NCBI RefSeq assembly: GCF_032452875.1
Contig: NC_083871.1
Location: 9,585,692-9,649,691, forward strand
Length of the DNA stretch: 64,000 nucleotides
Reading direction: 5' to 3'
Origin: Bos javanicus
Lineage: Eukaryota > Chordata > Mammalia > Artiodactyla > Bovidae
Shown: positions 10,666-22,581 of the stretch, one piece after another
Position numbering within the stretch: position 1 is the stretch's first letter
How the letters are laid out: each line of letters begins with the position of its first letter
Translations under genes and position numbers: made by a program
Notes under the pieces: model-generated
Seen by the model: the letters and a program-made list of their open reading frames with translations, nothing else
Databases searched by the model: none
Told to the model about the DNA's origin: nothing

Positions 10666-11350
10666 CCTCACTCTCCTGGTGCACTCTGGGCTCCTGCTGT
10701 ATCTCTCATCACTGACCCCACCCAACTGGAAGTTACAGGGTAAGGAGTCAATTGGGCACATTACTGGTCACAGACAGGGTGGAGGAATACACACATTAAT
10801 GGAGAGTGGCTGGAATGCAAAGGGAAGATCCAGTATGGCTACCTTACTCTACAGACACAGAATTGGTATTGTATGAGTTAGGGTTTCCAGAGAAAAAGAA
10901 CGAAAAAGGTGGTGAGAGGAAAGGAGGGAGATGCTGAAAACACTAGAAAAACCTTTAGATCTATATAACTGTGCCCTCTGAAGCCTCCTAATCCTGACCC
11001 CTAGGCTCATCATCTTTTTCCTCCCACTCAGCACTTGTAGATCATTTAGTGATGCACAAACTAAATTATTCACACAATGTTTTCAAAGTGTATCCTGAGT
11101 ACATCCTATCCTAACAAATATCAGGCAACTGATTTTTGCCCCCAAAGAAGTGTTGAGCCTCCAGATTATAACTCATTTATTTAGATAATATTTGATACCA
11201 AAAATTCCAGCCAAGCATAATAATTTTGATGGGTCTTTTATTAAAACACCAGGCTCTGCTCTAAATTTCCACTTGTCCATCATTCAATAAATATTCATTG
11301 AGCACTTCTAGGCATCAAGTCCTGTTCTCCAAGATAGAGATTCAAAGGTG
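10666..11350. other. Unassigned sequence, no gene recognised
   Basis: About 700 bp between a BovB and a truncated L1. No exon-like segment or RNA gene seen; 11280-11315 has the ATTCAATAAATATTCATTGAGCAC pattern shared with old mammalian repeats. Confidence 0.35.
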
Positions 11351-12072
11351 CAGAACAGTGTGGAGATTACTTAAAAAACTGGAAATAGAACTGCCTTATG
11401 ATCCAGCAATCCCACTGCTGGGCATACACACTGAGGAAACCAGAATCGAAAGAGACACATGTACCCCAGTGTTCATCGCAGCACTGTTTATAATAGCCAG
11501 GACATGGAAGCAACCTAGATGTCCATCAGCAGACGAATGGATAAAGAAAGCTGTGGTACATATACACAATAGAGTATTACTCGGCCATTAAAAAGAATAC
11601 ATTTGAATCAGTTCTAATGAGGTGGATGAAACTGGAGCCTATTATACAGAGTGAAGTAAGCCAGAAAGAAAAACACCAATACAGTATACTAATGCATATA
11701 TATGGAATTTAGAAAGATGGTAACGACAACCCTGTATGTGAGACAGCAAAAGAGACACGGATGTATTGAACACTCTTTTGAACTCAGTGGCAGAGGGCGA
11801 GGGTGGGATGATTTGGGAGAATGGCATTGAAACATGTAAAATATCATATGTGAAATGAATTGCCAGTCCAGGTTCAATGCATGATACAGGATGCTTGGGG
11901 CTGGTGCATTGGGATGACCCAGAGGGATGGGATGAGGAGGGAGGTAGGAGGGGGGTTCAGGATGGGGGACACATGTACACTCATGTCAGATTCAAGTCAA
12001 TGTATGGCAAAACCAATACAATATTGTAAAGTAAAATAAATAAATTAATTAATTTTTTAAAAAAGGAAAAAA
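11351..12072 (+). mobile_element. L1-BT-type LINE, 5'-truncated 3' end
   Basis: Plus-strand L1 starting in the last part of ORF2 (AGAACAGTGTGGAGATT) and continuing through the 3' UTR with its GGGAGG-rich segment and an A-rich tail at about 12035-12072. The ORF2 C-terminal frame (11298-11591) is short and ends early. No TSD was found. Confidence 0.92.
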
Positions 12073-12119
12073 AATATGCACAACCTAAGATTTCTGCTGT
12101 CAATAAGGTTTACATCTTA

Positions 12120-13230
12120 GCTGGGAGGACATGACACATGTACCTCAACATGAATAATGAAGACAATTAAAACAGGCAGGTATAGTAGGGCATGACAGAG
12201 TAGATCCAAGTAAGAATGCATGGTCAGAGAGGCTACTCTGAGAAGTTGACATTTGGGCTGAGATCTGAATAATGAGAAACAGGCAACCTTGCTAAGATCA
12301 GGGCAAGAGTCATCTGGACAGAGAGACAGCCAGACAGCCGGTGCAGAGGCTCTAAGGCAAGAATGTTTATCATTTTCAGGATCCAAAATGTTGGCTAGTG
12401 TGGCTGAAGCACAGTGGGTAGAGTGGTGGTTGTTTGAAATGAAGTCAAAGAATTAATCAGGAGCCAGACCACGGAGGCTTCCTGTCTACAGTAAGGAATC
12501 TGGGATTCATTCCAAGTGTGATTGGAAGTCATTGGATGGCTTCAATAAGGGAAGCGACATAATCTAATTTACATGTTTGAAAGATCTCTCTGGCTGCTTT
12601 TTTAAAGAGTGGAATCAGATGGAGTGGGAAGAAGAGATAACAGAGAAAAAGCTAGAACACCTGTTAGGAGGCTAGCTCAGAAGCACCCAGAAAAGAAGTA
12701 AGAGCAGTGACCAGTAGGAAGCTGCATCAGACTCCGTGCTATATCACTTCACCTTTCTCTCTTTTTTCACTTTTTTCCTTGATAGACATATTTACAGCGA
12801 TTTAAGTGCTTCCCAGGGACTGCCAGAGAGTCTGTGGCTCAGTCAGTCAAGAGTCTGCCTACAATGCAGGAGACCTGGGTTCAATCGCTTGGTCATGAAG
12901 ATTCCCTGGAGAAGGAAATGGGAACTCACTCCAGTATTCTTGCCTGGAGAACCCCATGGACTGAGGAGCCTGGTGGGTCACAAAGAGTCAGATACAACTG
13001 AAGCAACTTAGCATGCAGCATGCAGAATGCTTTAGACTAAGGAGGTGATTGCGGAGGAGAAAAGAAGATGGCTTTAGGATATAAAAGAGTTGGAGGTAGA
13101 ATCAAAATGAATTGCTAATGGGCAGATTATAAAAGATGAGAAATCAAGATATGAGGGCTAATACCTAGATTTTGGGCTTAAGCACCTCTATGGATGGTGA
13201 TGTTGATGGCATAAATTGATGAGACGAAAA
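12120..13230 (+). repeat. Old mammalian interspersed repeat, family unassigned
   Basis: The text of 12150-12720 (for example GGCTCTAAGGCAAGAATG, then GGAAGTCATTGGATGG, then GATCTCTCTGGCTGC) and of 13100-13200 follows a pattern I know from a widespread old mammalian repeat, but I cannot name the family. A Bov-tA SINE interrupts it. No reading frame of interest is present. Confidence 0.4.
12809..13015 (+). mobile_element. Bov-tA SINE
   Basis: Plus-strand tRNA-headed SINE with the B-box-like GGTTCAA and the CCAGTATTCTTGCCTGGAGA core, ending in GATACAACTGAAGCAACTTAGC. It is inserted within an older repeat. Point changes are frequent and no clean TSD is seen. Confidence 0.88.
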
Positions 13231-13794
13231 GTTCCATGGATAAGCATCTTTAATAAGGAATCATAAGTTCTGTTTCAGCCATACTAACATGTTATGTTGC
13301 CTGTGACCTGTTTTTAAATATTTTAAATATTTCTGCATTAAAATATCTATGTCATGTATGAATTTGTGTATACACACACACACATGCTTTAATTTAAGCT
13401 ACACTCTAGGGATGGTTAGTGGTCCTAACTGAGAATTTGACTTCTCAGTGTGTTTGAATAACATTCTATCAAAAATTCTACTCTCCAGATGTCACCCCTA
13501 TGAGTGCTTCAGCTATCATTATTTCTAACCAACCTCAAGTCTTTGGCTAATTAGCATAAGAATTCTATAAATGGGGTTTTATTGGCAAAATTAGCTGAAA
13601 CTGATGAAGTCACTGAAAATAAATATATATGCATTGATTCAAATGTTCTTGAAATACTATCTAGACTTTCATGAACAGGATAGAACAATCTAGAGTCTAT
13701 TATTGTAGCCTGTACTCTTATGAATGGGGGCTGAGTCTTGATCTCTAATAGTACTGTATTTGACCACTGGTTCTAAGGATTCCAAATGTCAATG
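13231..13794. other. AT-rich sequence with short CA run
   Basis: No gene or repeat family recognised. A short CA microsatellite lies at about 13372-13384. Confidence 0.4.
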
Positions 13795-13807
13795 CCAACT
13801 ATAAGGG

Positions 13808-13904
13808 TAGTTCCTTCTCCAGGGCATCTTCCCAACCCAGAGGTTGAACCCACATCTCCTGCACTGGCAGGAGGATCCTTTACCGCTGAGCCACCAGGGA
13901 AGCC
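13808..13904 (-). mobile_element. Short Bov-tA SINE with 13-bp TSD
   Basis: A 97-bp minus-strand SINE consisting of the tRNA-like half only (read on the plus strand, ...GCTGAGCCACCAGGGAAG). The 13-mer CCAACTATAAGGG flanks it perfectly at 13795-13807 and 13905-13917, so both insertion edges are fixed. Confidence 0.93.
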
Positions 13905-14009
13905 CCAACTATAAGGGGAAGGATCTAGAATATTGTTGCATCTGATTCAAATGAGCATTTCATGAAAGTGCAGTTGAGTCTCCTGAAAGGACAGAGAACT
14001 GGAACTTCA

Positions 14010-14730
14010 TCAAAGATTTTAAACAACAGCTTAGATCCAGAACAAGACAGGAAGGTCTGCTGTAACCATTTCTATTCAGCATTGTACTAGAGACTCTAGC
14101 CAGGGAAATCAGGCAAGAAACTGGAATAAAGGGTATCCAGATTGAAAAGCAGGAAATAAAACTATCTCTATTTGCAGATGACACAATGTTGTATGCAGAA
14201 AATCCTAAGGAAACCATTGAAAAAAAAACTGTTAGTACTAATAAATGAATTCAACAAGTTTGTAGAATACAAGATCAATATACAATATTGATATCAATAT
14301 ACAATATGATCAATATACAATCAATATACAAAAAGCAATGTATTTTTATTTACATGCAGTGAACAATCCAAAACTAAAATTAAGAAAAAATTCAATTTAT
14401 AATAATATAAAAAAGAATAAAATACTTAGGAATAAATTTAACAATAGAATTCAAAACTTACAGTCTGGAAACTCCAAAATACTATTGAAAGAAGTAAAAG
14501 AACACCTAAATAAATGGAAAGACAACTCATTTCGTGGATCAGAAGACTTAATATTGTTGAGAGGGCAATACTCCCCAAAGCGATCTGCAGATTTAATGCA
14601 ATCCCTATTGAAATCCCAACTGATGTCTGACCCTAAAATTGACATTCAAATGCAAGAGTCCCAGAATAGCCCAAACAATCTTGGAAATTAAGACCAAAGT
14701 TGGAAAACAAAGTCACATGTTCTGACTTGG
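14010..14730 (+). pseudogene. Ancient L1 ORF2 reverse-transcriptase fragment
   Basis: A diverged L1 copy unlike the ruminant L1-BT copies elsewhere. FADDTMLY, the RT active-site motif, is encoded at 14171-14194. Downstream the thumb and following region can be followed to about 14730 with many stops. An ATCAATATAC-type microsatellite expansion at about 14273-14335 has grown inside the coding region. Flanking L1 parts are not visible. Confidence 0.75.
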
Positions 14731-16530
14731 GGAAGAATATTACGGGGCTATGGAATGCCCCTTCTACACTTGTGGTCATGGATTTTAAGTGATTCCAGTT
14801 GATGTGGCCATGTGTTTACACAAACATGCAGGCAAGGAAGGGAAGGAAGTGAAGGTTGTTTGTATAAGGGAATGTTAAAGATAACTGAGATGAAAACAAA
14901 CAAAAAAAATGAACGATGAATATGATTAGTAAATAGTTTACAGGTAAATATTTGACTGTCCTTTATCTGTTAAATCTTGTCCCTATGCTTTTTTTTGGGG
15001 GGGAGGTCTACATTAGAAAAATAATTATCCGTATCACTCATTACTCCAGGCTGAATATAGCAGCATCTCCAACAATAATCCTTCTCTTTCTCTCTCACCT
15101 TTCATTCTTTACCTGTTCTACTCTCAGGTAGGATTTTTAAATATCTTCTAATCAAAGGGTGCCTTGCCCAATGCTGCTATCAGATCTGGTTCTTTTTAAG
15201 AGTATGCCCTTTCCCTGCTATATGTGGCATGAGTCTTATCCAAGTGTTACTGTCCTCTCCAAAAACCATCTCAGTCTCTGTGCTTATATGTCAGAGTCAC
15301 ACTCTTTGGAAGCCATACTCTAGACGCCTGCTAGTAAGGTGAATATTGCGGTTGACCCCTCACCTCCTGATTTCTCCTCAGCATTACAGGGGCCCTCCTC
15401 CTCCACTATTTCCCTAGGACACAATGGGTTTGCCACAGTATCTAAATTTATCTTGTTTATTTTTTGTTTCTCTCCTAATTCCCATTTCAGTTTCTATCAA
15501 TTTCAGTTTTCCACTTCTTGATGATATCTTTGAGTCCTCCATCAAATCCAAGTGACTTTAAATGAACACCAATAGTTTGGAGAAGAAGACAAGAAATGCC
15601 ATGAATATATACAATCCATGACATCCTGTGGTGGAGGCAAGCAAATTTGTAACTTCTGATTCTGTGTTTAGCAAATGACTGAACATTCAGGGCCTATTAA
15701 CTATAGAACCCAAGTATAAACCAAGCTGTACTGACTAAAGAGGCTAACTCAAAAATAAATTATATATATATATACACATGTGTATATTCTTTTGATTACA
15801 TGAAAATATGTTTCCTCACAGAGATTTTGAAAAAAAAAAAAAGCTCAACCACATGAAATAAAATCCTCATGCTGTAATAAAATATTGCAAATGAATATGC
15901 AGTCTCTGAAATATAGAAAATAAAAGAAAACCAAAAATTCCATTAAATCTGCAGCTACATTCATACTCAACCACACGTTAGCATCAGTTAGATTTTGGAA
16001 AATTCTCTAGCTTTTTTATTTTGGCTCCTATGTCTTTTCTTAATGTTCAGAAGCTTTTTAAAAATAACAGTTCCTTTGCTAAGCATTGAGTTTGTAGTGG
16101 GTCACTCTGCATTTTAATGTGTCACACTAAACACCCACTGAAGAATCTGAGCCAATCATTATATCCCCAAGTCTCAGCTCTACATTAACACCATCTTATT
16201 TTATACTCTTACTATTAATTAAATAAAACAAGAAGTACATTTTTATCAATAATGTTTTAAAAATATTGTTTGCAATGAAGCACGATCGCACAGCTGCCCT
16301 CACATGTAGGTGACTGCTGCTCGGTCGATTTGGTTATGGTTACACTGCAGGTGTTCTGTAAATAGTTGTGGGATTGATTTTTCCCTTTTCTAGCCTATCA
16401 CTTGATGCCTAAAAGTTCTTTAACAAGACAGATGCTTAACTGCAGACAGGGCTTCAAGATCTGAGTACCTCTTGAGATGTTAAACTTGACTTAAGTGCAT
16501 ACCAAGGTATAAATGATTTTTTGCTAAACT
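14731..16530. other. AT-rich sequence, no gene recognised
   Basis: 1.8 kb with only chance frames. It contains a TA-rich run with TATATATA at about 15764-15775, an A-run at 15830-15842 and a T/G homopolymer pair at 14992-15003. No exon-like segment is visible. Confidence 0.4.
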
Positions 16531-16540
16531 AGATATGGTT

Positions 16541-16810
16541 CGGAGAAGGCAATGGCACCCCACTCCAGTACTCTTGCCTGGAAAATCCCATGGATGGAGG
16601 AGCCTGGTAGGCTGTGGTCCATGGGGTCGCAAAGAGTCGGACACGACTGAGCGACTTCACTTTCACTTTTCACTTAAACGCATTGCAGAAGGAAATGGCA
16701 ACCCACTCCAGCATTCTTGCCTGGAGAATCCCAGGGACGGGGGAGCCTGGTGGGCTGCCGTCTGTGGGGTCGCACAGAGTCGGACACAACTAAGGCGACT
16801 TAGCAGCAGC
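16541..16810 (+). mobile_element. BOV-A2 SINE (dimeric)
   Basis: Two BovA monomers in tandem (each with CCACTCCAG... CTTGCCTGG... GGGGTCGCA... GTCGGACAC), joined by a CACTTTCACTTTTCACTT linker, with an AGC-unit 3' tail. AGATATGGTT at 16531-16540 and AGATACGATT at 16811-16820 form a TSD with two transitions. Confidence 0.95.
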
Positions 16811-17219
16811 AGATACGATTAGGCAGGAGAGAGCACTGAATTTAGAGCTTGGGGTGGTGGAATGTGGGGTGAGGGTGACTCATGCTTGCCATATTGATGA
16901 TCTTTCCAAGGCTGACTCTATTTTGTAGGTACATATTTGAATTGTGAATTGTTCTCAAAGAGTAGTTACAAAATTTTGTACATCCAAAATCACCACAAGG
17001 AAAACTTTTAAGTAAATAAAGTAGAAAAAATATGGTCTACACTACACATGTGAACAAAGAGTTTACATCAACAGGAAAAGGCAACTTTCCTAACTGGAAA
17101 ATAAATATAAGGCATAATGAGACAAAAATAATAAAAACATTCAATATTAATAAGGATTCAAGGATTGTAAATTTTAGACAAAATGTAAAATTAGTATATC
17201 CTTTCCTAAGGATAATAAA

Positions 17220-17692
17220 GCATTAAGTATTTATAAAATGCCTCATGAATATTCTTTTTTAACCCGCTAATCCCACTTGTGGATTCTTAAGGAAGTACTC
17301 AAAATGTACATAAAGATTTATGTTCAAGGAGGATCATTTCAAGACTTTTTTTAATGACTCAAATTGAAAAGCTAAAATTTCCAAAATAGAAAATCAATAA
17401 TTTTCCAAAAGTAGAAAAGCAATAATTATGAGAAAAAAATTTTATAGCCAATGAGCATGATTTCATAGAAGAATATTAACATGAGAAAATGCTTCTGCTA
17501 TATTGCATGTTACAGATTGCATGTACAACAATTTTCTGGTGATATATAAAAAGAATCTGAAAGGATATGGGCAATGTTGTGGTTATATCTAGTTGATAGA
17601 ATTCCAGGTGATTTTATTATTTCCTTTGTGCTCTTTTATAATTTTCACAATTTCTATAGTAAATGTGTTACTTTTACAATAATAAAAAAAAA
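17220..17692 (+). repeat. Probable ancient L1 3' end
   Basis: The order of a degraded ORF2 tail (about 17260-17340), a 3' UTR-like segment (about 17560-17670) and an A-run at about 17680-17693 fits an old, strongly diverged L1. The open frame at 17032-17226 just upstream has no recognised match. Confidence 0.45.
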
Positions 17693-17879
17693 AATAGCAA
17701 GAAATTTTCCCGGAAAAAAATTTTCACCAAAACCCCCAAAAGACTAGCCTCAACCTTAGAGGTCTTTTGGACAGTTTGTTCCAGGAGCTAGTTGGTTCCA
17801 AACCCAATACTATTTTAAGTCCTGCAATGGAAGGCCCACATTTTATTTGCCAGGGACACTAAGTGGGCCAGATGGCTTG

Positions 17880-18012
17880 CCCACTGGAGGAATATTCTCA
17901 ACCTGGGTGCCCATCAGAACTGCCTGCAGTGCTTTAAAAATGCATGTGCTCAGGCTTCACCATGTGAGATGCTATAGATTTGAAGTAGATGGAGCTTGGG
18001 AATCCTGTGTGT
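17880..18012 (+). repeat. MER5-like hAT DNA-transposon relic
   Basis: The pattern TTCTCAACCTGGGTGC, then CATCAGAACTGCCTG, then a GCTCAGGCTTCACC segment resembles the non-autonomous hAT element MER5. It is short, diverged and non-coding. Confidence 0.45.
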
Positions 18013-18073
18013 GTGAGAGAGAGGGGGAGAGAGATTTTTCTAAAATTTACTGCCATTTGTGACAAGACTTCTT

Positions 18074-18114
18074 TTTTATGCAAACAAAAACATATTGTTT
18101 TTGTTTGCATAAAA
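18074..18114. repeat. Perfect 19-bp inverted repeat with 3-nt loop
   Basis: TTTTATGCAAACAAAAACA (18074-18092) is followed by TAT and then its exact reverse complement (18096-18114). An AAGATATGCATA motif is then repeated at about 18113-18142. The arms would form a stable hairpin if transcribed. I cannot attach it to a known family or RNA gene. Confidence 0.8.
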
Positions 18115-18144
18115 GATATGCATACAAAGATATGCATAAAAGAT

Positions 18145-19250
18145 AGACGTATTTCTATCTTAAATTAAGAATGAATCTAGGAGATAATTTTCTCCTGTAG
18201 ATATTTAGCACCAGAAATAGGGCTAAGACAAATTGATTATTCTAAAATATAGTTATTATTTGGGGAAGATTTTTCTTCTGCTTTGTAAATAACTATACCA
18301 TACAACACTCTGTCATTTAGCCACCCTGTCATACAGTATCTAAGGGAGGACAAATACCAAATTAGCATGTTCATTGAGAGGCATTTATTTTACATGTATA
18401 TGTCACAGAGAGTTTATGGTAGTTTGGCCAAAATAACCATACTTTTACAACTGCCTCAAAATTCTAAGCCAAAGCTATTTTGATGATACCACATAAAAGA
18501 AACAGAAGTAGGATCTTGACTGTACCCTGAAGAGGATTCAAATTCTTTCCTGCAGAAAAACTCAAGAGTCCTTACTTAAGGGAGGAGGTAGGATGATCGT
18601 CTATGCAAGCATGTTCTTCCAACATTAACAGTTTCCTTAGCTTCAACAAAAGGATGTTAATCCTTTCCTTAGAATTAATGGCTAAGACAACTTCAAGGGC
18701 AACCAACTATATAGAGCAGATGCACTCCAAGGAGTTGTCATAAAATAAAATCCAAGTTCACTGCAGTGCAATATTTTTTCAAAAGATCAGTTAGACAAAC
18801 AATATTTGGATGAAATGGCTTAAATGTCACATTTAGATATTATTTTAAAAATATCCTTGGATCAAGAGAGACATGTAGAGACATATATCTTTTCAGATTT
18901 TTTGCACTAAATATGGCTTTGAGGAACACCAGTAACTTATATTGAGAATCTCTATGAGGAACAACTTTATAAATGTGTTTCTATACCTATTTTTATGGAC
19001 ATTGCTTTTTTTCTCAAAGTATTTTTATTTTAACAGTATAATTTATAAAGATAACACATATTCACTAAGTAAAATTCAAATAATATAACATAAATTATTA
19101 AAAAAAAACAGACCCAACCAACTCTACCTCTATATTTGCCCTTTAGAAATGTATCTAAGATATATATAGGTATATGTATTTATATCTAATACACACAGAT
19201 AATATAGCTAATATATATAGATGGATGTACTACACATAAATAGGGTCTTA
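18145..19250. other. AT-rich sequence, no gene recognised
   Basis: About 1.1 kb without an exon-like or repeat-like segment that I can name. It ends in a TATA-rich stretch at 19150-19225. Confidence 0.4.
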
Positions 19251-19255
19251 TCATA

Positions 19256-19475
19256 CAGTCAGCCTTCCAACGATTTCCCGTCTGCAGATTCAACCGTGTA
19301 TCAAAATTTCCATCCATGGTTGGTTGAATCCTAGGATGGAAAACCACTGGATGTGGAAAACCAACTGAATTCATTGTACTACACAATTTTATATAAGGAA
19401 CTTGGGCATCTACAGATTTTGGTTACACACAGGGGCTCCTAGAACCAATCTTCTGTGGATAGTGAGAGATGACTA
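19256..19475. repeat. Tigger-like (Tc1/mariner) DNA-transposon remnant
   Basis: The ends read CAGTCAGCC... on the left and ...GAGATGACTA on the right, imperfect inverted termini bracketed by TA dinucleotides (19254-19255 and 19476-19477), as for pogo/Tigger-type elements. The interior has TTTTATATAAGGAACTTGGG and ATCTACAGATTTTGGTTAC, familiar from old non-autonomous Tigger copies. It is about 220 bp with no transposase. Confidence 0.6.
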
Positions 19476-19589
19476 TAGCATACTATTTTCAAACTTTTTT
19501 TCTTTTAAATATATCAAAGAATATCAATGCACAACAACCTTCTCAGTGACAACCTTCTCAGTTTCTATTCTACAAATGTACCAAATTTA

Positions 19590-20165
19590 TTGAGTATCTT
19601 ATTGATGTATTACTAATTGATTCTAATTTTTCACATTAAGATATATGGTACCATATTGAACATCCTTGCATGTACTTGATCTTTGTGAAATTATCTGATT
19701 ATCTCTTTAGGATGGATTTCTAAAAGTGATACTTCTGAAATCACACTTTCTGATTTCAGGAAGAGAGAAGAGTGTTGACCAGGAAGGTGGAAGATGGAAT
19801 CCCCTTCAAGGTACTATTGTTTCACTTATGTAGCATTATCAAAATAGCTTTTTGGCTTAGAAGATACTTATTGATTAATATGGCTAAATTGACTTTCTAA
19901 AAATATTATCCAAACATAGCCTTTCCTACCACCAGTCCTAAGAGGACCATTCCTTCCACCTACTCCCACCATTTTATCACGTTACTTTTCACTTTTTCAT
20001 ACTAATAAATGAATAAATTTTCAAATGTATACTGGCCATTCATATCTCTTCATTAATTGTTCTTTCATGTCTTTAGTCCATTTCTCTACAGAAATGTTTG
20101 TTCTTCTCTTAATGATTCATAAGACCCATTATATATAGTGGAGCTTGTACCACTTTGCCATTTTT
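19590..20165 (-). repeat. Ancient L1 ORF2 3' region, antisense
   Basis: Read on the minus strand the segments near 19640-19745 and 19900-20150 follow the late part of an old L1 ORF2 (plus strand: GAACATCCTTGCATGTAC, then ATTTCTAAAAGTG, then ATTCATATCTCTTC). Divergence is high and no frame survives. Confidence 0.5.
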
Positions 20166-22577
20166 GTTAACAGATTTTTCGTTACTGTTGTTATTGTTGT
20201 TGGTGTCTGTATTTAATAGTTTGTCATTTGCTGGTTGGAGAAAAAAAATGATAAACACAATATTCCACTCACTTTATAAACTGCAATTTTCCATTATCCC
20301 TGAAGACCTAACTTGAATCCCACATCTTTTCCTTACCCATCCTAACATGATCTCTGTCTGTCTAACTTGTAACTGATTGTCCATACAACTTATTTGGCAA
20401 TTTATTCTACAATGCCTGGTGGCACACCTAAGTGCTGTCAGTCACTCTCAAGGCTTATTTGTACTAGCCAGCAACCAACTCCTTAACAGGAGTTAAGTAT
20501 TCACTCCATACTCTCAAACCCGGTCTCAATAACAAAATAAGTGCTTATGTAAAGCAACAAATTGGTAAGGGGGGAAGAAATAGGTGACAGAAGTCACCTC
20601 AAATTTTCCAGGCTTGAGGAAAGGCTCACCCAGACAGCTTATGCAGTTCTCTTGCACTTCTTGCCTCAACATTCTGACCCAAAGTAAAGCTCATTCCAAT
20701 CACGTCAGTTCCTGAGATACAGCATTTTCTTTATTGCAAGAGCACCCATATTTCCTAGTTTACCTAAAACATTTCCACTTTGCTCTACTTGTGTATTTCT
20801 TAAAAGTTCCCGCTTTTCACTCCCAAAAGTGAAAAGGATGGTAAATTGCCTGCTTACCTTGTCTGCTGCTGCTTTCAGTTTCTTATTCATTTCTTAAGCT
20901 AAAAATCTACCCCACAATTTAAAAGACTTGGTAGATGAAGATCGAAATTTCCAAGCAGGATGCAAATTTTGGCCCCTTCTTCTTGGTTTAATTAATAAAA
21001 TTTATATGTGAGCCTAACCTTGGAAGATTAAAGGAAACATTTAATGTGCAGATAAAAACATTTGCTATTTATATGAGGTTTTTAAAAGGCCATAAAGGGG
21101 AGTTTTTTATAGTGTTCATGTTTTCTTCAATTAAATTGAGAACTTTTTGGAGTACCATTATTCTTACTTTTTTGTACCTTTTCATCATAGCATTTAAAAC
21201 AGTACTCTGTACTAAGTGGGCATGCAGTAAATACTACTGTGAAACCACTGGGGGCCTGGAGATTTTAATTTGCTTTTTGATTAAGGGTGTCCTTCCTCTT
21301 GACTCCTACCATGTCATCACAGACATGTGAGGGGGTAATATTGATAGAGTGCTAAATGGGAAGTGGTATCACAAGAACCCAGTTGAATTAGAAGAGTCCC
21401 CTTCATGTCTTTGGCTCGGTTGTCCACGGATAGAGCTCATCTGAATTAGATGTGTCTGAAAATTCAATTACTCCAAATGGAAACATCTGGATCCCTTTTT
21501 CTTCCTTTAATCCTTTGTCCTGGTGACTCTGCCAGACAATCCATATCCCTTGTTGGTTTGGAAGGAAATATATAAGGGCATAGTTAGAAGTGGGGGTAGC
21601 TGATGGAAATGTGTCCTTGTCTGTTTTTTCAGTCTATGTGGTCACTTTCCTTCTCTAGCTATTAGAATCACAGATTTTTATCAGAGTGAGAAGAACTGTT
21701 TGTGTAACTCCATCTTTTATAGTAGAAGGAATTTCTACCCAGCAAAATTAATGAGCTACTCAAAAATACATATGCAGTGATAGCAGAGCTGTACTAGAAT
21801 TTTTTCTTTTTTGATTCTCAATCTAGAGAATCAAACTTTTTACTACACCAGATTCTAAATACTGTCTGGAAATTAGTTATTGCCTCATTTCAATCTGTCT
21901 TACTGGTATTGGATTGATTTAACCTATAGAAAACAACTGCTCATTTAAAATATTTGAATGCTATAAAAAATAAGAAAGATCCACCCCCCCACCCAAATTT
22001 GCCTGATATCTTTAGTAGATGCTGAGGGATGAGACTGACTTATTTTTTTCGTGGAAGATATCAGCCGAATTCAAATAGATGTGTTTTTGTGTGTTCATAA
22101 GCTAGGACAGAATCAGAGAAAAAAAGTCTGACAAAGAAGATCATGAACCATCAAATACATCTCATCCTTGCTCTCTAATTCTTTTCATAGAAAAAGAAAA
22201 GTTCTGGGAACAAAGAATAAGGAAGAGGTAGACATATATTTGACCTGTGGTTTTAGATTTAACTTAGGAGAAGCAGAAAATAAGATCTCATTATAATTAT
22301 ACCTGTAGGGGATACAGACAGTCCATTTAGATAAGCCGAGTGTCTAGTTTTCTAAACTAAAAAGAACAGTTTTGATTCTTTGGGCAAATCATGACATCAT
22401 GCAGTAAAGAGGTTACAAGGTACTACTGACCAAGAGAAGTGATTTTTATACAAGCCATCACACGTCTCAGAATACTAAAAAGATATGTTAAAGTCTATTT
22501 AATCCTATTTTGGACATAAATTCTTATCTTCCCTTCATTCCAAAAAAATGTTCAAAGTGACATTTCTGCTTCTAGCA
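20166..22577. other. AT-rich sequence, no gene recognised
   Basis: 2.4 kb with only short chance frames (for example 61 codons at 20705-20890, minus, no recognised family). Around 21130-21245 the plus strand resembles an L2 LINE 3' end (CATGCAGTAAATACTACTG). A C-run lies at 21985-21992. No exon-like segment with credible splice sites was seen. Confidence 0.35.
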
Positions 22578-22581
22578 CACA

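Noticed and set aside
20705..20890. 61-codon minus-strand ORF
   Set aside because: Short, no recognised match and no supporting signals.
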